DNA from: Nostoc sp. FACHB-973
GTDB lineage: Bacteria; Cyanobacteriota; Cyanobacteriia; Cyanobacteriales; Nostocaceae
Reading direction: 5' to 3'
Length of the DNA stretch: 64,000 nt
Assembly (NCBI RefSeq): GCF_014698115.1
Contig: NZ_JACJSJ010000005.1
Location: 62,001 to 126,000 of the forward strand
Positions 46,062 through 56,076 of the stretch are shown piece by piece. Under the pieces are notes generated by a model. The model was not told where the DNA came from. It did not search any database and saw only the letters and a list, made by a program, of their open reading frames with translations. The position numbers and the translations under genes were made by a program. Position 1 is the first letter of the stretch; each line of letters begins with the position of its first letter.

Positions 46062-47456
46062 TTACTTACCAATACAAAATTTACTAAAAATTCTATCTAA
46101 AATCGATTCCGTAACTTCTTCTCCAGTAATTTCTCCTAGTGCTTGAATTGCACTCCGTAAGTCAATTGTCCAAAAATCAAGAGGTAACTGCTGCTCAATA
46201 GTTGCTTGTACCTGTTCCAAGGAAATTTTAGCTTGAGTTAAAGCTGCTGCTTGCCTTTGGTTAATGGCTAAATCCATATCAGCAGCTTGAATTTTGCCAG
46301 TTTGAATTATCTCTAAAATAGCTGTTTCTAAAGCATCAATCCCTTGATTTTGGGAGGCGGCTGTGAGAATTTTAGATTTTGGATTTTGGATTTTAGATTG
46401 AAGAGTTTTTCTTTGTGTTTCTTCTACTAAGTCGATTTTGTTAATCACTAGAATCAACGGACGGTGTTGCACTTGTTGGTAAATTTCTTCATCGCCTTCT
46501 GTCCACCCAGCAGCGGCGTCAATGGTGAGCAAGACTAAATCAGCTGCATTTGCCGCACGGCGCGATCGCTCGACGCCAATTTTTTCTACTTGGTCTGTTG
46601 TTTCCCGAATCCCGGCAGTATCTAGCACCTGCACGGGAATTCCGCCCACAACTAACTGAGATTCCACCACATCGCGGGTTGTGCCTGGTAAGTCTGTGAC
46701 GATGGCGCGATCGCTCCGGCTCCAAGCATTCAATAAACTCGACTTACCCACATTCGGACGCCCGACAATTGCCACTTTTAAACCAGTGCGTAGCAACTCA
46801 CCTTTATCTTTGGTTGCCAATAACCGAGAAATTTCTGCGGCAATTTTCTCAATTTCTGATATGATTACTTTATCATCCAGCGGACGAAGGTCTTCCTCAA
46901 AATCAATTCGAGCTTCGATTTCTGCCAAAATATCCAAACAGTTAGCGCGTAACTGCCGGATCGGCTGAGCTAATTTTCCCTGTAAACCAGCTAAAGCAGT
47001 TTGGGCAGCTTGGGGCGATTTAGCTCCCACCAAATCAGCAATGCCTTCAGCCTGAGTTAAATCCAATCGCCCATTCAAAAAGGCACGGAGAGTAAATTCT
47101 CCCGGTTGAGCTAATCTTGCACCATTTTCCAAACACAGTTGTAACACCTGCTGCACTGCGATAATTCCCCCGTGGCAATGGAATTCCACCACATCTTCAC
47201 GAGTGTAGGAACGTGGTGCTTTCATGATTAGCAACAAAGCTTCATCCACCAGTTGTTGTGTTTGGGGATGGCGAATATAACCGTAGAGAATCCGGTGAGT
47301 TTGCCAAACTTGTCGCCCTGGTGTGTGAAACAGAGTTTGGGCGATGGACATTGCTTGGTCACCGGATACCCGCACAATACCAACACTACCCTGTTGGGGG
47401 ACAACAGCAGTGGCGATCGCGGCTATAGTTCCAGTAGTGGCAAAGAGTTCGGACAT
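46062..47456 (-). CDS. mnmE: tRNA modification GTPase MnmE
   Basis: 464 residues. With MnmG it installs the carboxymethylaminomethyl group at U34 of some tRNAs. The N-terminal folate-binding domain starts [20 protein letters not shown]; the G domain has [14 protein letters not shown] (P-loop), [17 protein letters not shown] and NKID; the C-terminus ends FCIGK with the catalytic Cys. Residues about 353-364 ([10 protein letters not shown]) are the translated TTTTGGA/TTTTAGA repeat common between genes here, inserted in phase within the G domain. Confidence 0.95.
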   Translation of the reverse strand: MSELFATTGTIAAIATAVVPQQGSVGIVRVSGDQAMSIAQTLFHTPGRQVWQTHRILYGYIRHPQTQQLVDEALLLIMKAPRSYTREDVVEFHCHGGIIAVQQVLQLCLENGARLAQPGEFTLRAFLNGRLDLTQAEGIADLVGAKSPQAAQTALAGLQGKLAQPIRQLRANCLDILAEIEARIDFEEDLRPLDDKVIISEIEKIAAEISRLLATKDKGELLRTGLKVAIVGRPNVGKSSLLNAWSRSDRAIVTDLPGTTRDVVESQLVVGGIPVQVLDTAGIRETTDQVEKIGVERSRRAANAADLVLLTIDAAAGWTEGDEEIYQQVQHRPLILVINKIDLVEETQRKTLQSKIQNPKSKILTAASQNQGIDALETAILEIIQTGKIQAADMDLAINQRQAAALTQAKISLEQVQATIEQQLPLDFWTIDLRSAIQALGEITGEEVTESILDRIFSKFCIGK

Positions 47457-47677
47457 GAGGGCTTTTTATGAGAGTGAGGAGTGAGAAGTTAGGAGTTAGG
47501 AGTAAAAATCATAACTCATAACTCCTCACTCCTAACTCATAACTTCCTAAATGGTAAGTATTTAGACCGTTGGGATGGCAACTGGCAAGGTAAAATTTAT
47601 CTGGAAGCTAATGTTTGAAAGTTAAGAAGTTAGGAGTTGAGATTATAACTCATAACTTTAAAAGAGAGGAATTTACT

Positions 47678-47878
47678 GTGGAGCAAAAAATTAACTGTGC
47701 TGTAGCCTGTGTTAACGGCTGCGTTTTAGGGGATAAATGCCCCAATCTTGAGTTTAGAGAAGCAGCTGCCAAATTTGTTGAAGAGACTTCTTTAGACACA
47801 ATGTTGGAAATGGCTGAAGAACGTCTGCGGAAAAAAATGACGGAACCGCCAAAATGGGTTTTTCCTGAAGATCCGTAG
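47678..47878 (+). CDS. Small cysteine-containing hypothetical protein
   Basis: The GTG at 47678 follows AGAGAGGA and gives 66 residues starting VEQKINCAVACVNGCVLGDK. Four cysteines spaced C-x3-C-x3-C-x5-C (CAVACVNGCVLGDKC) could hold metal or form disulfides. The remainder is an acidic helical segment ending PPKWVFPEDP. An upstream start at 47615 would translate a TTAGGAGT repeat and is disfavoured. Family not recognised; probably conserved in cyanobacteria. Confidence 0.6.
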   Translation: MEQKINCAVACVNGCVLGDKCPNLEFREAAAKFVEETSLDTMLEMAEERLRKKMTEPPKWVFPEDP

Positions 47879-48064
47879 CACTGAGTCAATCAATTTTGGA
47901 TTTTGGATTACGGATTTTGGATTGAAATATATCACTCTAAGGGATTGAGGATTTTAAATTTTTGATGCAACGATTTGTTCCACAAACTAGGGGCGAAGTA
48001 TGTAACAAAATGATTTTTAATCTAAAATCTAAAATCTAAAATCTAAAATCTAAAATTGCCACCG

Positions 48065-48742
48065 TTAAATACTATCTGGATCTATATTTAATTCTCGCAG
48101 TTTTGCTGCAAGGCGATCGCTACGTTGCTTTTCCAGTTCCGCCTGTCGTGCAACTTCTTCTGGTGCTGGAATTAGTTGTCCTTCAGGCGTAAAAAATCGT
48201 AATTTTTCCTTATCAATCCCCAAATATAACTCTAATTGCTGACTCCACAACCAACCTTGAGGATTAGGTTCCAACGGTTGATACTTACCAGCTAGCAAAA
48301 CAAACCCAGCGAATTCTAAATTATTGGGATCAAACCAAAAATATTCTGGTGTACGAAATATATCTTGGTAAATTTGTTTTTTCAAGCCTTTATCAGTTGC
48401 TGCCGTGGAATCTGATAGCAGTTCTACAATGAGGTTGGGATACTTGCCATCTTCTTCCCAGACAACCCAGCTTTTACGAGGTTTGCGTTCAGTCCCCTGC
48501 ACTACAAAAAAATCTGGGCCTCGGAAGTTTTCTGATTTGAGTTGGCGTGGACTGTAGTAGATGGTGAGATTACCCGATGCATAGAAATCGTTGCGATTTC
48601 GCCACAACCACTCCAAACATTGAATCAGCAGTGTCATTTGTAGCCGATGTAAGTCAGTTTCCAAAGGCGGTTCGTCACTATATAAATCCCCTGGGGGAAA
48701 TATAACATCTTCTGGAGTTGCTAAATTTTCGACGACAGACAT
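48065..48742 (-). CDS. Uma2-family (DUF820) PD-(D/E)XK protein
   Basis: 225 residues. Uma2 proteins are expanded in cyanobacteria and have a restriction-endonuclease-like core. Here the core shows GPDFFVV, VEDGKYPNLIVELLSDST-like VWEEDGKYPNLIVELLSDS and an EYFWFDP strand, ending in a charged coiled-coil tail (EVARQAELEKQRSDRLAAKL). Biological role is unknown. A second, divergent copy lies at 62570-63334. Confidence 0.82.
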   Translation of the reverse strand: MSVVENLATPEDVIFPPGDLYSDEPPLETDLHRLQMTLLIQCLEWLWRNRNDFYASGNLTIYYSPRQLKSENFRGPDFFVVQGTERKPRKSWVVWEEDGKYPNLIVELLSDSTAATDKGLKKQIYQDIFRTPEYFWFDPNNLEFAGFVLLAGKYQPLEPNPQGWLWSQQLELYLGIDKEKLRFFTPEGQLIPAPEEVARQAELEKQRSDRLAAKLRELNIDPDSI

Positions 48743-49010
48743 GGTAGGAAGTGTCTTAGTGCATAAGTCTAGCGTAACAGTCGATTTGTCAAATCTTGCA
48801 TCTAGTCCGTTGACTGTGCCAATTTTAGATTAGACTTCTTGCAAAAGTCCTTCTTTGCGTTCTCTTCTCTGCGTCTGGACGCCTCTGCGTGAGACAAAAA
48901 AATATTTATGCCAGAGACTCCATGAGCTGCGCTCACAAGGAACAATGAAAATAATCTGGAAATGATTTTGCGTTGTTTCAGACTTTATTTTTAAGGCAGG
49001 TCTATTGATT

Positions 49011-50639
49011 CTAAATATCCAACCCAACCACCATTAATTCCGGTGGATGTTCAACATTAAACTGATAATATATCTCTCGCCGATCCTGTGGTGCAAGAGT
49101 TAACTCCCATTCTAAAATACCCATTTCACCAAGTTGAATTTGCGGGTTAGTGCGAATCAAACGCACTTTAATTTGTTCGTTGCGGCTAACTGGTAATTGT
49201 TCAGTTACTTTCAGATTTGCTTGTTTATCGAGTAAGTTAGTAATTATCAATCGATAACTATAAGTAATTCGGCGCTGGTTGCTAATTAATCTTTTGTCTA
49301 CTATACGTTCAACTAAATCACGCTCAATTTTTAAACCTTCATCAATCCCTAAATTCAGTTTAAATTCTTGCCCTGGTGCAATATTTTCTAACCCAGTGGC
49401 ACCGATGAAAACATTGTTGCGGAAAATATTCGCTTTTCCTGGTAACAAAGTCGCGCCGTTGGGACTATTTTTTACATTCGCTTGCAGATAAGCAAAACTT
49501 ACCAAGCGCGGCATTGCCACATAATCAAAGTTACAAGGATAATCGTCATTAAAAATTGTTGTTTTATGCGGTGCGCCATCACTGGGAATATTACCACCAC
49601 CATTTAATTTAAAAGTAACTACACTTCCTTCTTTAGATAGTTCTGCTGGAACAATTTCTGCTGCGATGAGACTATCCTGTGCAACTTCGTCTTCTTCTTG
49701 CCAATTTCCTTCACCAGCTGGAGCTGCTATGCTAGGCAGCAGCGGTGGTTGTGCAGCAAATCTAGCTCGTCGTTGTCGTGCTATTTGTGGACGTAGGGTA
49801 TCAATATACCAGGGTTCAAGTTTGGGTGGGAGTGTACCTAATCCGGGTTTTGCAGTAGAAAGGGTGAGACTTGCACCAATCCAATCTTCGCCGCTGCTTT
49901 GAGTAATTTCTGCCAGGTAACTCAAATGCACGATATCGCTCGTAGTGCTAAAACGCAAGTCATATAACGGAGTCCAACTGGCGCGATTCACCAAGTATGA
50001 TACCTCTAGTTCAAACTCGCCTTCACCTGAGACTTCAACTGCTACAACTAAGCTCAAACTTTCTTGGGGATGCGGCGTTTGGATTTTTTGCAATGAGGCG
50101 TGGAGTGCTTGCAGTTGTCTGTCTAATTCCTGCTGTTGGGCAAAGCATTCTCCAGATGCGATCGCATATTCACTATACTGGCTTCCGAGAAAGTTCAAAA
50201 AATCCAAAATTTCGCTCAAACTAAGATTTTTCCGGGACAAACTCTGTGAAAAAGGTTCCTCTGTTTTTTCACGTAAGCCTTCGATAAAACTAGATTGCAA
50301 CGCCAAAGCATCGACTTGGGCTTGCAGATGGCGTTTTTCTGCCTCTAGTTGCTCAATTTGTCTTGTCAAATGTGCTACACGTTCTGCCACAGGTTCAGTA
50401 GTGTAAATGCGATCGCTACTCACACCCAGCAACCGCACTCCTACCGTACCCGTACCGCTAACCCTCACAGACTCAGTTTCCAGAGTCATTGGTACTGGGG
50501 TAATTACTAATTCCTGTTCAATTCCTGTTAACGAAACTACACCTCGTCGTGTAACCAATGCTCTATCAGCGTAGACTGTAACAGCTACAATCTCGCTTGG
50601 TACTGTTTTGCGCCAAGACTGTATTTCCGGGTTAACCAC
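49011..50639 (-). CDS. DUF4139/DUF4140 (mucoidy inhibitor MuiA-like) protein
   Basis: 542 residues. An N-terminal DUF4140 strand set (VTVYADRALVTRRGVVSLTG) is followed by a coiled coil (about 95-190; QIEQLEAEKRHLQAQVDALA) and the DUF4139 domain (VSYLVNRASWTPLYDLRFST, GEDWIGASLTLSTAKP). This is the MuiA-like family, of unknown biochemical role in bacteria. No signal peptide was seen. It is single-gene and followed by repeats. Confidence 0.82.
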   Translation of the reverse strand: MVNPEIQSWRKTVPSEIVAVTVYADRALVTRRGVVSLTGIEQELVITPVPMTLETESVRVSGTGTVGVRLLGVSSDRIYTTEPVAERVAHLTRQIEQLEAEKRHLQAQVDALALQSSFIEGLREKTEEPFSQSLSRKNLSLSEILDFLNFLGSQYSEYAIASGECFAQQQELDRQLQALHASLQKIQTPHPQESLSLVVAVEVSGEGEFELEVSYLVNRASWTPLYDLRFSTTSDIVHLSYLAEITQSSGEDWIGASLTLSTAKPGLGTLPPKLEPWYIDTLRPQIARQRRARFAAQPPLLPSIAAPAGEGNWQEEDEVAQDSLIAAEIVPAELSKEGSVVTFKLNGGGNIPSDGAPHKTTIFNDDYPCNFDYVAMPRLVSFAYLQANVKNSPNGATLLPGKANIFRNNVFIGATGLENIAPGQEFKLNLGIDEGLKIERDLVERIVDKRLISNQRRITYSYRLIITNLLDKQANLKVTEQLPVSRNEQIKVRLIRTNPQIQLGEMGILEWELTLAPQDRREIYYQFNVEHPPELMVVGLDI

Positions 50640-50800
50640 TGCCAGTTTTCCCCCATTTTTAATGGTTCTGCTGGTTAATTGTTAATGTTTCTTGGTCTTA
50701 GCGTCAACCCCTTTAGGGAATCAAAAATCTGGTAATGGGGCATTGGGGAGTGGGGGATGAGGGGGATGAGGGAGATGAGGGAGAATAACTCTTAACTCTT

Positions 50801-50828
50801 GTACAGACGCGATTCATCGCGTCTGTAC
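50801..50828. repeat. Perfect 28-bp palindrome GTACAGACGCGAT-TC-ATCGCGTCTGTAC
   Basis: Thirteen-base arms around a two-base centre, immediately 3' of the LysR gene. It is a dispersed cyanobacterial palindrome and may act as a bidirectional terminator. A decayed relative lies at 32051-32084, at the broken avd. Confidence 0.8.
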
Positions 50829-50851
50829 TCCTCACTCCCAATGCCCAATAT

Positions 50852-51793
50852 TTATCTCTGAGTTGTTTCAACCGTACTATAGCTATAAGTAGCATTTTGC
50901 TCTACAATGTTTTTCGCCGCAGCTAGTAGATAATCATAGTAAGCACGAGCGACGATAGATAGCTGTTTCCCAGATGGGTAAACCATGTACCAATTTCGGT
51001 GAATGGGGAAGTGTTGGACATCTAAAATGCTGAACTGTGACGCGTCTAATAGTAAGGTATGACGAGATAAAACAGAAATTCCTAAACCACCTACAATCGC
51101 TTGTTTAATTGCTTCGTTACTTCCCAATTCCAGTTTGACTTTTACCTTTACCCCTTGTTCCTCAAATAAGCTTTGCACAGCACGACGGGTTCCTGAACCT
51201 GGTTCCCGCATAATAAAAGGTTCTTCAGACAGGCGGTGTATCGGAATATTTTTTTCTTGGGATAAAGGATGATTAAGTGGTGCAAAGACTATTAAAGGAT
51301 TTTCTAAAAATGGTTGGCAAGTGATATCCATATTCTCTGGAATTTGGCTCATAATATATAAGTCGTCCAAATTATGAGCCATCCGTTCCAAAATTTGTTC
51401 GTGATTTGTTACTTGTAAGGAGATATCAATCCCTGGATAAAGTTCGCAAAACTGCCCTAACAAACGTGGGATAAAATATTTAGCTGTTGTAATCACTGCC
51501 AGCTTTAATTGTCCTTGTTTTAGCCCTTTTAAATCTGCCACCTTCATTTCAAATTGGGCTATGTTATCAAAAATCTGCCGACAAGTGGCAAATAATTCCC
51601 TTCCTGCCTCCGTCAAATATAACCGCTTCCCCACCTGCTCAAATAACGGCAATCCTACCGATTTTGTCAGTTGCTTAATCTGCATGGAAACGGTAGGTTG
51701 GGTAAGAAACAATTCCTCAGCAGCACGAGTAAAGCTACTGTGCCGTGCCGCTGCCTCGAACACTTTTAACTGGTGCAGCGTCGCTTGATTCAA
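50852..51793 (-). CDS. LysR-type regulator of the CmpR/RbcR group
   Basis: 313 residues. The winged helix-turn-helix is at the N-terminus (LKVFEAAARHSSFTRAAEEL, then LTQPTVSMQIKQL), and the effector-binding domain follows (LAVITTAKYFIPRLLGQF). Sequence and position next to the ccm operon match the CmpR/RbcR-type regulator that activates inorganic-carbon genes, sensing metabolites such as ribulose-1,5-bisphosphate or 2-phosphoglycolate. It could act on the cmp and ndh operons of this window. CmpR and RbcR cannot be told apart from sequence alone. Confidence 0.8.
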   Translation of the reverse strand: MNQATLHQLKVFEAAARHSSFTRAAEELFLTQPTVSMQIKQLTKSVGLPLFEQVGKRLYLTEAGRELFATCRQIFDNIAQFEMKVADLKGLKQGQLKLAVITTAKYFIPRLLGQFCELYPGIDISLQVTNHEQILERMAHNLDDLYIMSQIPENMDITCQPFLENPLIVFAPLNHPLSQEKNIPIHRLSEEPFIMREPGSGTRRAVQSLFEEQGVKVKVKLELGSNEAIKQAIVGGLGISVLSRHTLLLDASQFSILDVQHFPIHRNWYMVYPSGKQLSIVARAYYDYLLAAAKNIVEQNATYSYSTVETTQR

Positions 51794-52054
51794 GGGTAGT
51801 TCTCCTGTAAATAGCGATTCATATATATCTAGTATTACTGAACAGTTGCAAATGATATAGCGATGCTTAGAGAAATTTACGAGTTTTATTCATTATAGAT
51901 AAAACTCTATTATCGCTATTAGAAGAAAAATATTTTATTTCTGAATTGAAGAAGCTATTATCAGAACAATAAGAAAAGCGTAAGATGCCTTCTAGTTGAC
52001 GATGAATGTTGAATACTGAATATGAATTTTTGACAATTCATAATTCATTGTTCA

Positions 52055-52843
52055 TCATTCATCATTCCATAATTCTTCTGTAACTTTTGTCGGCAACTTA
52101 GTTAAATCTGGTAATCTTAACATTTCGATTTCAGCAACTTGCTCCTTGATATTCACTGGCAAGCTTAGTGGTTGGTTTTGTTCTATCCAGCAACTTGCTA
52201 ATGGCAATGTTTGTTCCATTTCGTCTAGGGGTCGAGGAATTACCATCACTGCATTTAATTCCCCAATGCGTTCTGCCTCAAACATTCCCGCTTCCACTGC
52301 TACGGCAACATTGGCTACAGAACCACGAATAATCGCTGTACACAAACCCGCACCAATTTTCTCATAAGCTGCCAAATGGACATCAGCAGCTTTGAGCATG
52401 GCATCACAGGCACCCACCATTGCTGGAAAACCTCGCGTTTCTACCAAACCAATTGCTTGATTACTCAAACGGCTGTAACTGCCTTCTTCCATCAATTTAG
52501 TGAAACGGGCTGTGATGGGAAGCACTATATCTAAGTTGGGATAAGGCCGGGGAATCACTAAGCTAGAAACCAACTGACCAAATTGTTCAGCGGTTTGGAC
52601 GCCTGATTCTACGGCAAGACGTACATCAGCGATTCCACCCCGGACGATCGCGGTACAATGACCACTACCAATCTTTTCGTAGCCAACTAGGTGAACTCCA
52701 GCAGATTTGAGCATCATATCCGCTGTCCCAACTATTGCGGGGAAACTGAGAGTAGAAACTAAGCCCAAAGCAGTATCTTTGAGATCGTCGAAACGACTCG
52801 ATGAATGCATGGTACTCATAGACCGTTGATTAAATGTTTCCAT
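52055..52843 (-). CDS. ccmO: Carboxysome shell protein CcmO (tandem BMC domains)
   Basis: Start taken at the ATG at 52843 (METFNQRSMSTMHSS, 262 aa); the longer frame begins with TTG. Two BMC domains are visible: LGLVSTLSFPAIVGTADMML and IGLVETRGFPAMVGACDAML, each followed by the HLxxYEKIGxGxCTAI core. The domain pair trimerises as a pseudohexamer. A tail (residues 230-262) follows. It is the last gene of ccmKKLMNO. Confidence 0.92.
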   Translation of the reverse strand: METFNQRSMSTMHSSSRFDDLKDTALGLVSTLSFPAIVGTADMMLKSAGVHLVGYEKIGSGHCTAIVRGGIADVRLAVESGVQTAEQFGQLVSSLVIPRPYPNLDIVLPITARFTKLMEEGSYSRLSNQAIGLVETRGFPAMVGACDAMLKAADVHLAAYEKIGAGLCTAIIRGSVANVAVAVEAGMFEAERIGELNAVMVIPRPLDEMEQTLPLASCWIEQNQPLSLPVNIKEQVAEIEMLRLPDLTKLPTKVTEELWNDE

Positions 52844-52899
52844 GTGAATTTTCCAAGAAACGGAAAAGCCTGACAACTTACAATTAACACTTACTCGGA

Positions 52900-53658
52900 C
52901 TAATCGTCAGAGTTTGGGTCGTTCAATGATTGTCTATGGGGAAACAATGTAGTCAATAGTCTGTGTATACTGCCTTGCCCATAAATTTGAGTCCCGAAGC
53001 TATTAGGGGATTCTGTGGCTGGCTGATTAGGGTCTGAGTTATGTTCTGTAGACTCTTCGGGGGCTGGTTGCAAATTGGATTGGGCATCATTGACAGGTTT
53101 TTGGGGTGGAGGAGACTGGCTTTCACCATTGGCGGAAGATTTAAAGAAAGAAATCGATCGCCCTTTTAACTCCACAAAAGCCGAAGCGGAGAAGTTAGTT
53201 GAGGAAATGACCTTTTCTTCACCTTCCCCTAAGCCATTTTTTTCTTCTGCACTTGTAGCAGGTGGGTTCTCTGGGGATGAATTGAGTTCTTTTGTTTGAC
53301 TAATTTGCCGACTTGTGTCTCCCAAAATCGAACCAGGTGGAACTACTTGTCCGGGTTCGACTGAACAATTAAAAACTGTTGTTGCTGAACCAATGCAAGC
53401 ATTTGCTCCAATTTTGCCCTTGCCAACCATCAAAAAACCCGCTCCCAGGTTTGCCCCTGCTTCTACCTCTAAGGTTCCTTCATGGACTTGGAGAATAGCT
53501 CCCATGCCAATACAGACCCCCGGGCCAATGACGATGTTGCTGTTTAGAGCTGCTTGGAGTATTACCCCAGGTGCGAGTACCGCGCTTGGATGAACAGTCA
53601 CCTCACCACTTATGTAAGTATCAAAATTATTGCTGAGGCGCAGTGGCGGCACAGACAT
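52900..53658 (-). CDS. ccmN: Carboxysome assembly protein CcmN
   Basis: 252 residues. The N-terminal part is a left-handed beta-helix of hexapeptide repeats (VHPSAVLAPGVILQAALNSN, IGPGVCIGMGAIL) that binds CcmM. A Pro/Ser/Asn-rich linker of about 90 residues ends in an amphipathic encapsulation peptide (IYGQGSIHRLLTTLFPHRQ) that recruits the CcmK shell. This matches CcmN in both halves. It is 222 bases downstream of ccmM across a repeat array. Confidence 0.93.
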   Translation of the reverse strand: MSVPPLRLSNNFDTYISGEVTVHPSAVLAPGVILQAALNSNIVIGPGVCIGMGAILQVHEGTLEVEAGANLGAGFLMVGKGKIGANACIGSATTVFNCSVEPGQVVPPGSILGDTSRQISQTKELNSSPENPPATSAEEKNGLGEGEEKVISSTNFSASAFVELKGRSISFFKSSANGESQSPPPQKPVNDAQSNLQPAPEESTEHNSDPNQPATESPNSFGTQIYGQGSIHRLLTTLFPHRQSLNDPNSDD

Positions 53659-53689
53659 GGAAATTTAACCTCAGGTGGGGGGTGGGGAG

Positions 53690-53879
53690 TGGTGAGTGGG
53701 GAGTGGGGAGTGGGCGGAGGGGCAGAGGGGCAGAGGGGCAGAGGGGCGGAGGGGCAGAGGGGAAAGACTTGCTACAACTTCTCCCCTACCTCTTCATCTC
53801 CCTCATCTCCCTCATCTCCCTCATCTCCCTCATCTCCCTCACTCCCTATTCCCTACTCCCTACTCCCTATTCCCTTAAA
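53690..53879. repeat. GGGGAGT, GGGGCAGA and CTCATCTCC tandem repeats in the ccmM-ccmN gap
   Basis: GGGGAGT heptamers, then GGGGCAGA octamers, then CTCATCTCC nonamers and CCCTACT heptamers fill the whole gap. The array separates two genes whose products work in a fixed ratio, so it may influence mRNA stability or read-through. Confidence 0.85.
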
Positions 53880-54872
53880 CTACGGACGTTGAATTATCGT
53901 TTCCAATACCCGACGCTTGGCTTTGGGGTCAATACCAATCAAGCGTACATATTCTCCTTGGTATTGGCCAAGGTGTCCTTCTACGGCTGCGATCGCTTCT
54001 CTTTCTGAGGAGGCTTGAATTTGACCGGTACTAGTCCAGGAACCTGTACGGAAACGTCGCTGGTCTACGTGTTCGACGCTAATTTTATATCCTCCAGCCA
54101 ACAATTGTCTTAGCTGGTCTACGACTTCAGAAGTTAAACGAGTACTGGTAGCTGTTGCTGTTGCGGTTGTAGAAGACCCACTGCTAGTAAATGATGATTT
54201 CTGAGATGATTTCTGACTACTAGAGGGAGCTACTTGACCATTGGGACGTTGAATGATACTTTCTAACACCCGCCGCTTGGCTTTGGTGTCAATGCCAATT
54301 AGGCGCACATATTCGCCTTGATGGTTGTCTATACACTCTTCCACGGCGGAAATCACTGCATTGGCAGAAGTTGCTTCAATTGGCTTGCAACTACTCCACG
54401 AACCAGTCCGGAAGCGGCGCTCATCTACGTGTTCAGTGCCAATTTTATAACCACCAGCCAAAAGTTGCCGGATTTGATCTACGGTTTCGTTATTAATTTT
54501 GCCGCTGCTAGAGCCGTTACTATTGCCATTATTGCTGCTGTAGCTGCCATTGCTAGAACTACTAGCAGGAGCTTTAAAGCTAGTGGTTGGTTTCACTTCA
54601 CCATCGGGACGTTGAATGATGGTTTCTAAAACCCGGCGTCTACCTTTATCAATACCAAACAGCCGGATATATTCGCCGCTGTGGTCTCTCACACAGCTTT
54701 CCAAAGCAGCGATCGCTTCACCTAAAGATTTCGGTTCAATTGGCTGGCAACTAGTCCAAGATCCCGTCCGGAATCGTCTTTGGTCTACATGCTCCGTGCC
54801 AATCTTATACCCTTGCTGTAATAAATAGCGCAACTGCTCTATTGTTTCTGCACCCAAGCTATTACTCGACAC
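53880..54872 (-). CDS. Predicted short CcmM isoform (M35-like) from an internal GTG
   Basis: Within ccmM, GGAAAGGAG (54880-54888) is followed after seven bases by an in-frame GTG at 54872 and then [17 protein letters not shown], the lead-in to SSUL module 1. Translation from here gives 330 residues, about 36 kDa, with all three SSULs but no carbonic anhydrase. This is the size of the M35 isoform made by internal initiation in other beta-cyanobacteria. Prediction from sequence. Confidence 0.6.
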   Translation of the reverse strand: MSSNSLGAETIEQLRYLLQQGYKIGTEHVDQRRFRTGSWTSCQPIEPKSLGEAIAALESCVRDHSGEYIRLFGIDKGRRRVLETIIQRPDGEVKPTTSFKAPASSSSNGSYSSNNGNSNGSSSGKINNETVDQIRQLLAGGYKIGTEHVDERRFRTGSWSSCKPIEATSANAVISAVEECIDNHQGEYVRLIGIDTKAKRRVLESIIQRPNGQVAPSSSQKSSQKSSFTSSGSSTTATATATSTRLTSEVVDQLRQLLAGGYKISVEHVDQRRFRTGSWTSTGQIQASSEREAIAAVEGHLGQYQGEYVRLIGIDPKAKRRVLETIIQRP

Positions 54873-55553
54873 GTCACTACTCCTTTCCAACTCTAAAACA
54901 GTAATACCATTACCTGTATAAGATTTAGCAATTTCATCCCGAATGGGCTTTATACACTTGCTATCCGCAGCACAAAGATAACCAGCTCGTAAGGCCTGAT
55001 TAATCCCAACCACATGATGAGCGAATTCCTTATCCTGATCTTGCACGTCTGGCAAGCGGTCAGCTTGCTGCTGGCTGGTAATTATCGCTCCGGAAGGTAT
55101 ATACTTACCTGCGGGAATTTCTACGTCTTGAATCAAAGCGTGCATCATCACGATGCAACCTGCACCTACCCTGGCATTAAACACTGTAGAGCGAAAGCCT
55201 ATGAAGGAATTGTCGCCTACATAAGCTGGTCCGTGAATTAGAGCCATGTGGGTAATACAAGCATTTTTGCCTATCCACACCGAGTATTTTTCATTGTCGT
55301 CGCCAACTACTCGACCTTGCTCCAACCCATGAATCACAACGCCATCTTGGACATTAGTATTTTCACCAAGATAAAAGGGTGTGCCTTCATCCGCTCTAAT
55401 CGTGGTCCCCGGAGCAACGATTACATTTGCACCTATGCGTACATCTCCAATCAAATTGGAGAATGTATGTACAAAGGCAGTTTCATGGATTTCGGGTTCA
55501 GCTAAATTCCTTGACCACGGGGTTGGGGGTGCCGCCGTGCTGCGGACTACCAT
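53880..55553 (-). CDS. ccmM: Carboxysome scaffold protein CcmM, gamma-carbonic anhydrase plus three RbcS-like domains
   Basis: 557 residues. The first 210 form a gamma-class carbonic anhydrase: zinc-ligand His in VVIHGL and in ITHMALIHG, and the pair Cys-x5-Cys ([12 protein letters not shown]) that keeps active versions oxidised, so this CA is probably active. Three RbcS-like (SSUL) modules follow, each with (G)[18 protein letters not shown]. Modules 1 and 2 carry a Cys pair (SWTSC/ESC, SWSSC/EEC); module 3 carries neither. SSULs cross-link Rubisco. An internal start may give a short form (see 54872). Confidence 0.96.
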   Translation of the reverse strand: MVVRSTAAPPTPWSRNLAEPEIHETAFVHTFSNLIGDVRIGANVIVAPGTTIRADEGTPFYLGENTNVQDGVVIHGLEQGRVVGDDNEKYSVWIGKNACITHMALIHGPAYVGDNSFIGFRSTVFNARVGAGCIVMMHALIQDVEIPAGKYIPSGAIITSQQQADRLPDVQDQDKEFAHHVVGINQALRAGYLCAADSKCIKPIRDEIAKSYTGNGITVLELERSSDVSSNSLGAETIEQLRYLLQQGYKIGTEHVDQRRFRTGSWTSCQPIEPKSLGEAIAALESCVRDHSGEYIRLFGIDKGRRRVLETIIQRPDGEVKPTTSFKAPASSSSNGSYSSNNGNSNGSSSGKINNETVDQIRQLLAGGYKIGTEHVDERRFRTGSWSSCKPIEATSANAVISAVEECIDNHQGEYVRLIGIDTKAKRRVLESIIQRPNGQVAPSSSQKSSQKSSFTSSGSSTTATATATSTRLTSEVVDQLRQLLAGGYKISVEHVDQRRFRTGSWTSTGQIQASSEREAIAAVEGHLGQYQGEYVRLIGIDPKAKRRVLETIIQRP

Positions 55554-55573
55554 CGCAAGATTCCTCCTGAAAT

Positions 55574-55675
55574 TAAGTTATGAGTTATGAGTTATGAGTT
55601 ATGAGTTATGAGTTATGAGTTATGAGTTACGAGTTATGAGTTATGAGTTACGAGTTATGAGTTATGAGTTTTAAC
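55574..55675. repeat. Tandem GTTATGA/GTTACGA heptamers upstream of ccmM
   Basis: About fourteen GAGTTAT/GAGTTAC heptamers run head to tail across the gap before ccmM, followed by CTCCTCA/CTAACTT heptamers up to about 55755. The gap lies between ccmL and ccmM. Confidence 0.88.
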
Positions 55676-55767
55676 TCCTCACTCCTAACTTCTCACTCCT
55701 AACTTCTCACTTCTCACTCCTAACTTCTCACTCCTCACTCCTCACTCCTAACTTCTCTAACTGTTGA

Positions 55768-56070
55768 CTACCTATACTGATCTTTTTTGCTGTAAATTAG
55801 GCGATCTTCAACGTGAATGGTGTCAATAATTGCCACCACTGCTGCATCTAATGGACGCTGTTCATTGCCACTAATTTGACGAGCAGCACTGCCACGAGTT
55901 ACCAGTACCCACTCATCTACTCCTGCTCCCACGATATCTGCTGCTACTTCGTACTGTGGCAGGATATTTCCGTCTTCATCTACCAATTGTAACAACAGTA
56001 GTTTTACACCTCTAAGACTTGGGTCTTTTTGGGTGCTAACTACTGTGCCGCGAACTTTGGCAACTTGCAT
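55768..56070 (-). CDS. ccmL: Carboxysome vertex protein CcmL
   Basis: 100 residues, MQVAKVRGTVVSTQKDPSLR, with GAGVDEWVLVTRGSAAR and a C-terminal DAAVVAIIDTIHVEDRLIY. This is the pentameric BMC vertex (PF03319/EutN) fold capping the icosahedral corners. It lies only six bases after the ccmK stop, so the two are co-transcribed. Confidence 0.96.
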   Translation of the reverse strand: MQVAKVRGTVVSTQKDPSLRGVKLLLLQLVDEDGNILPQYEVAADIVGAGVDEWVLVTRGSAARQISGNEQRPLDAAVVAIIDTIHVEDRLIYSKKDQYR

Positions 56071-56076
56071 TAGGAA

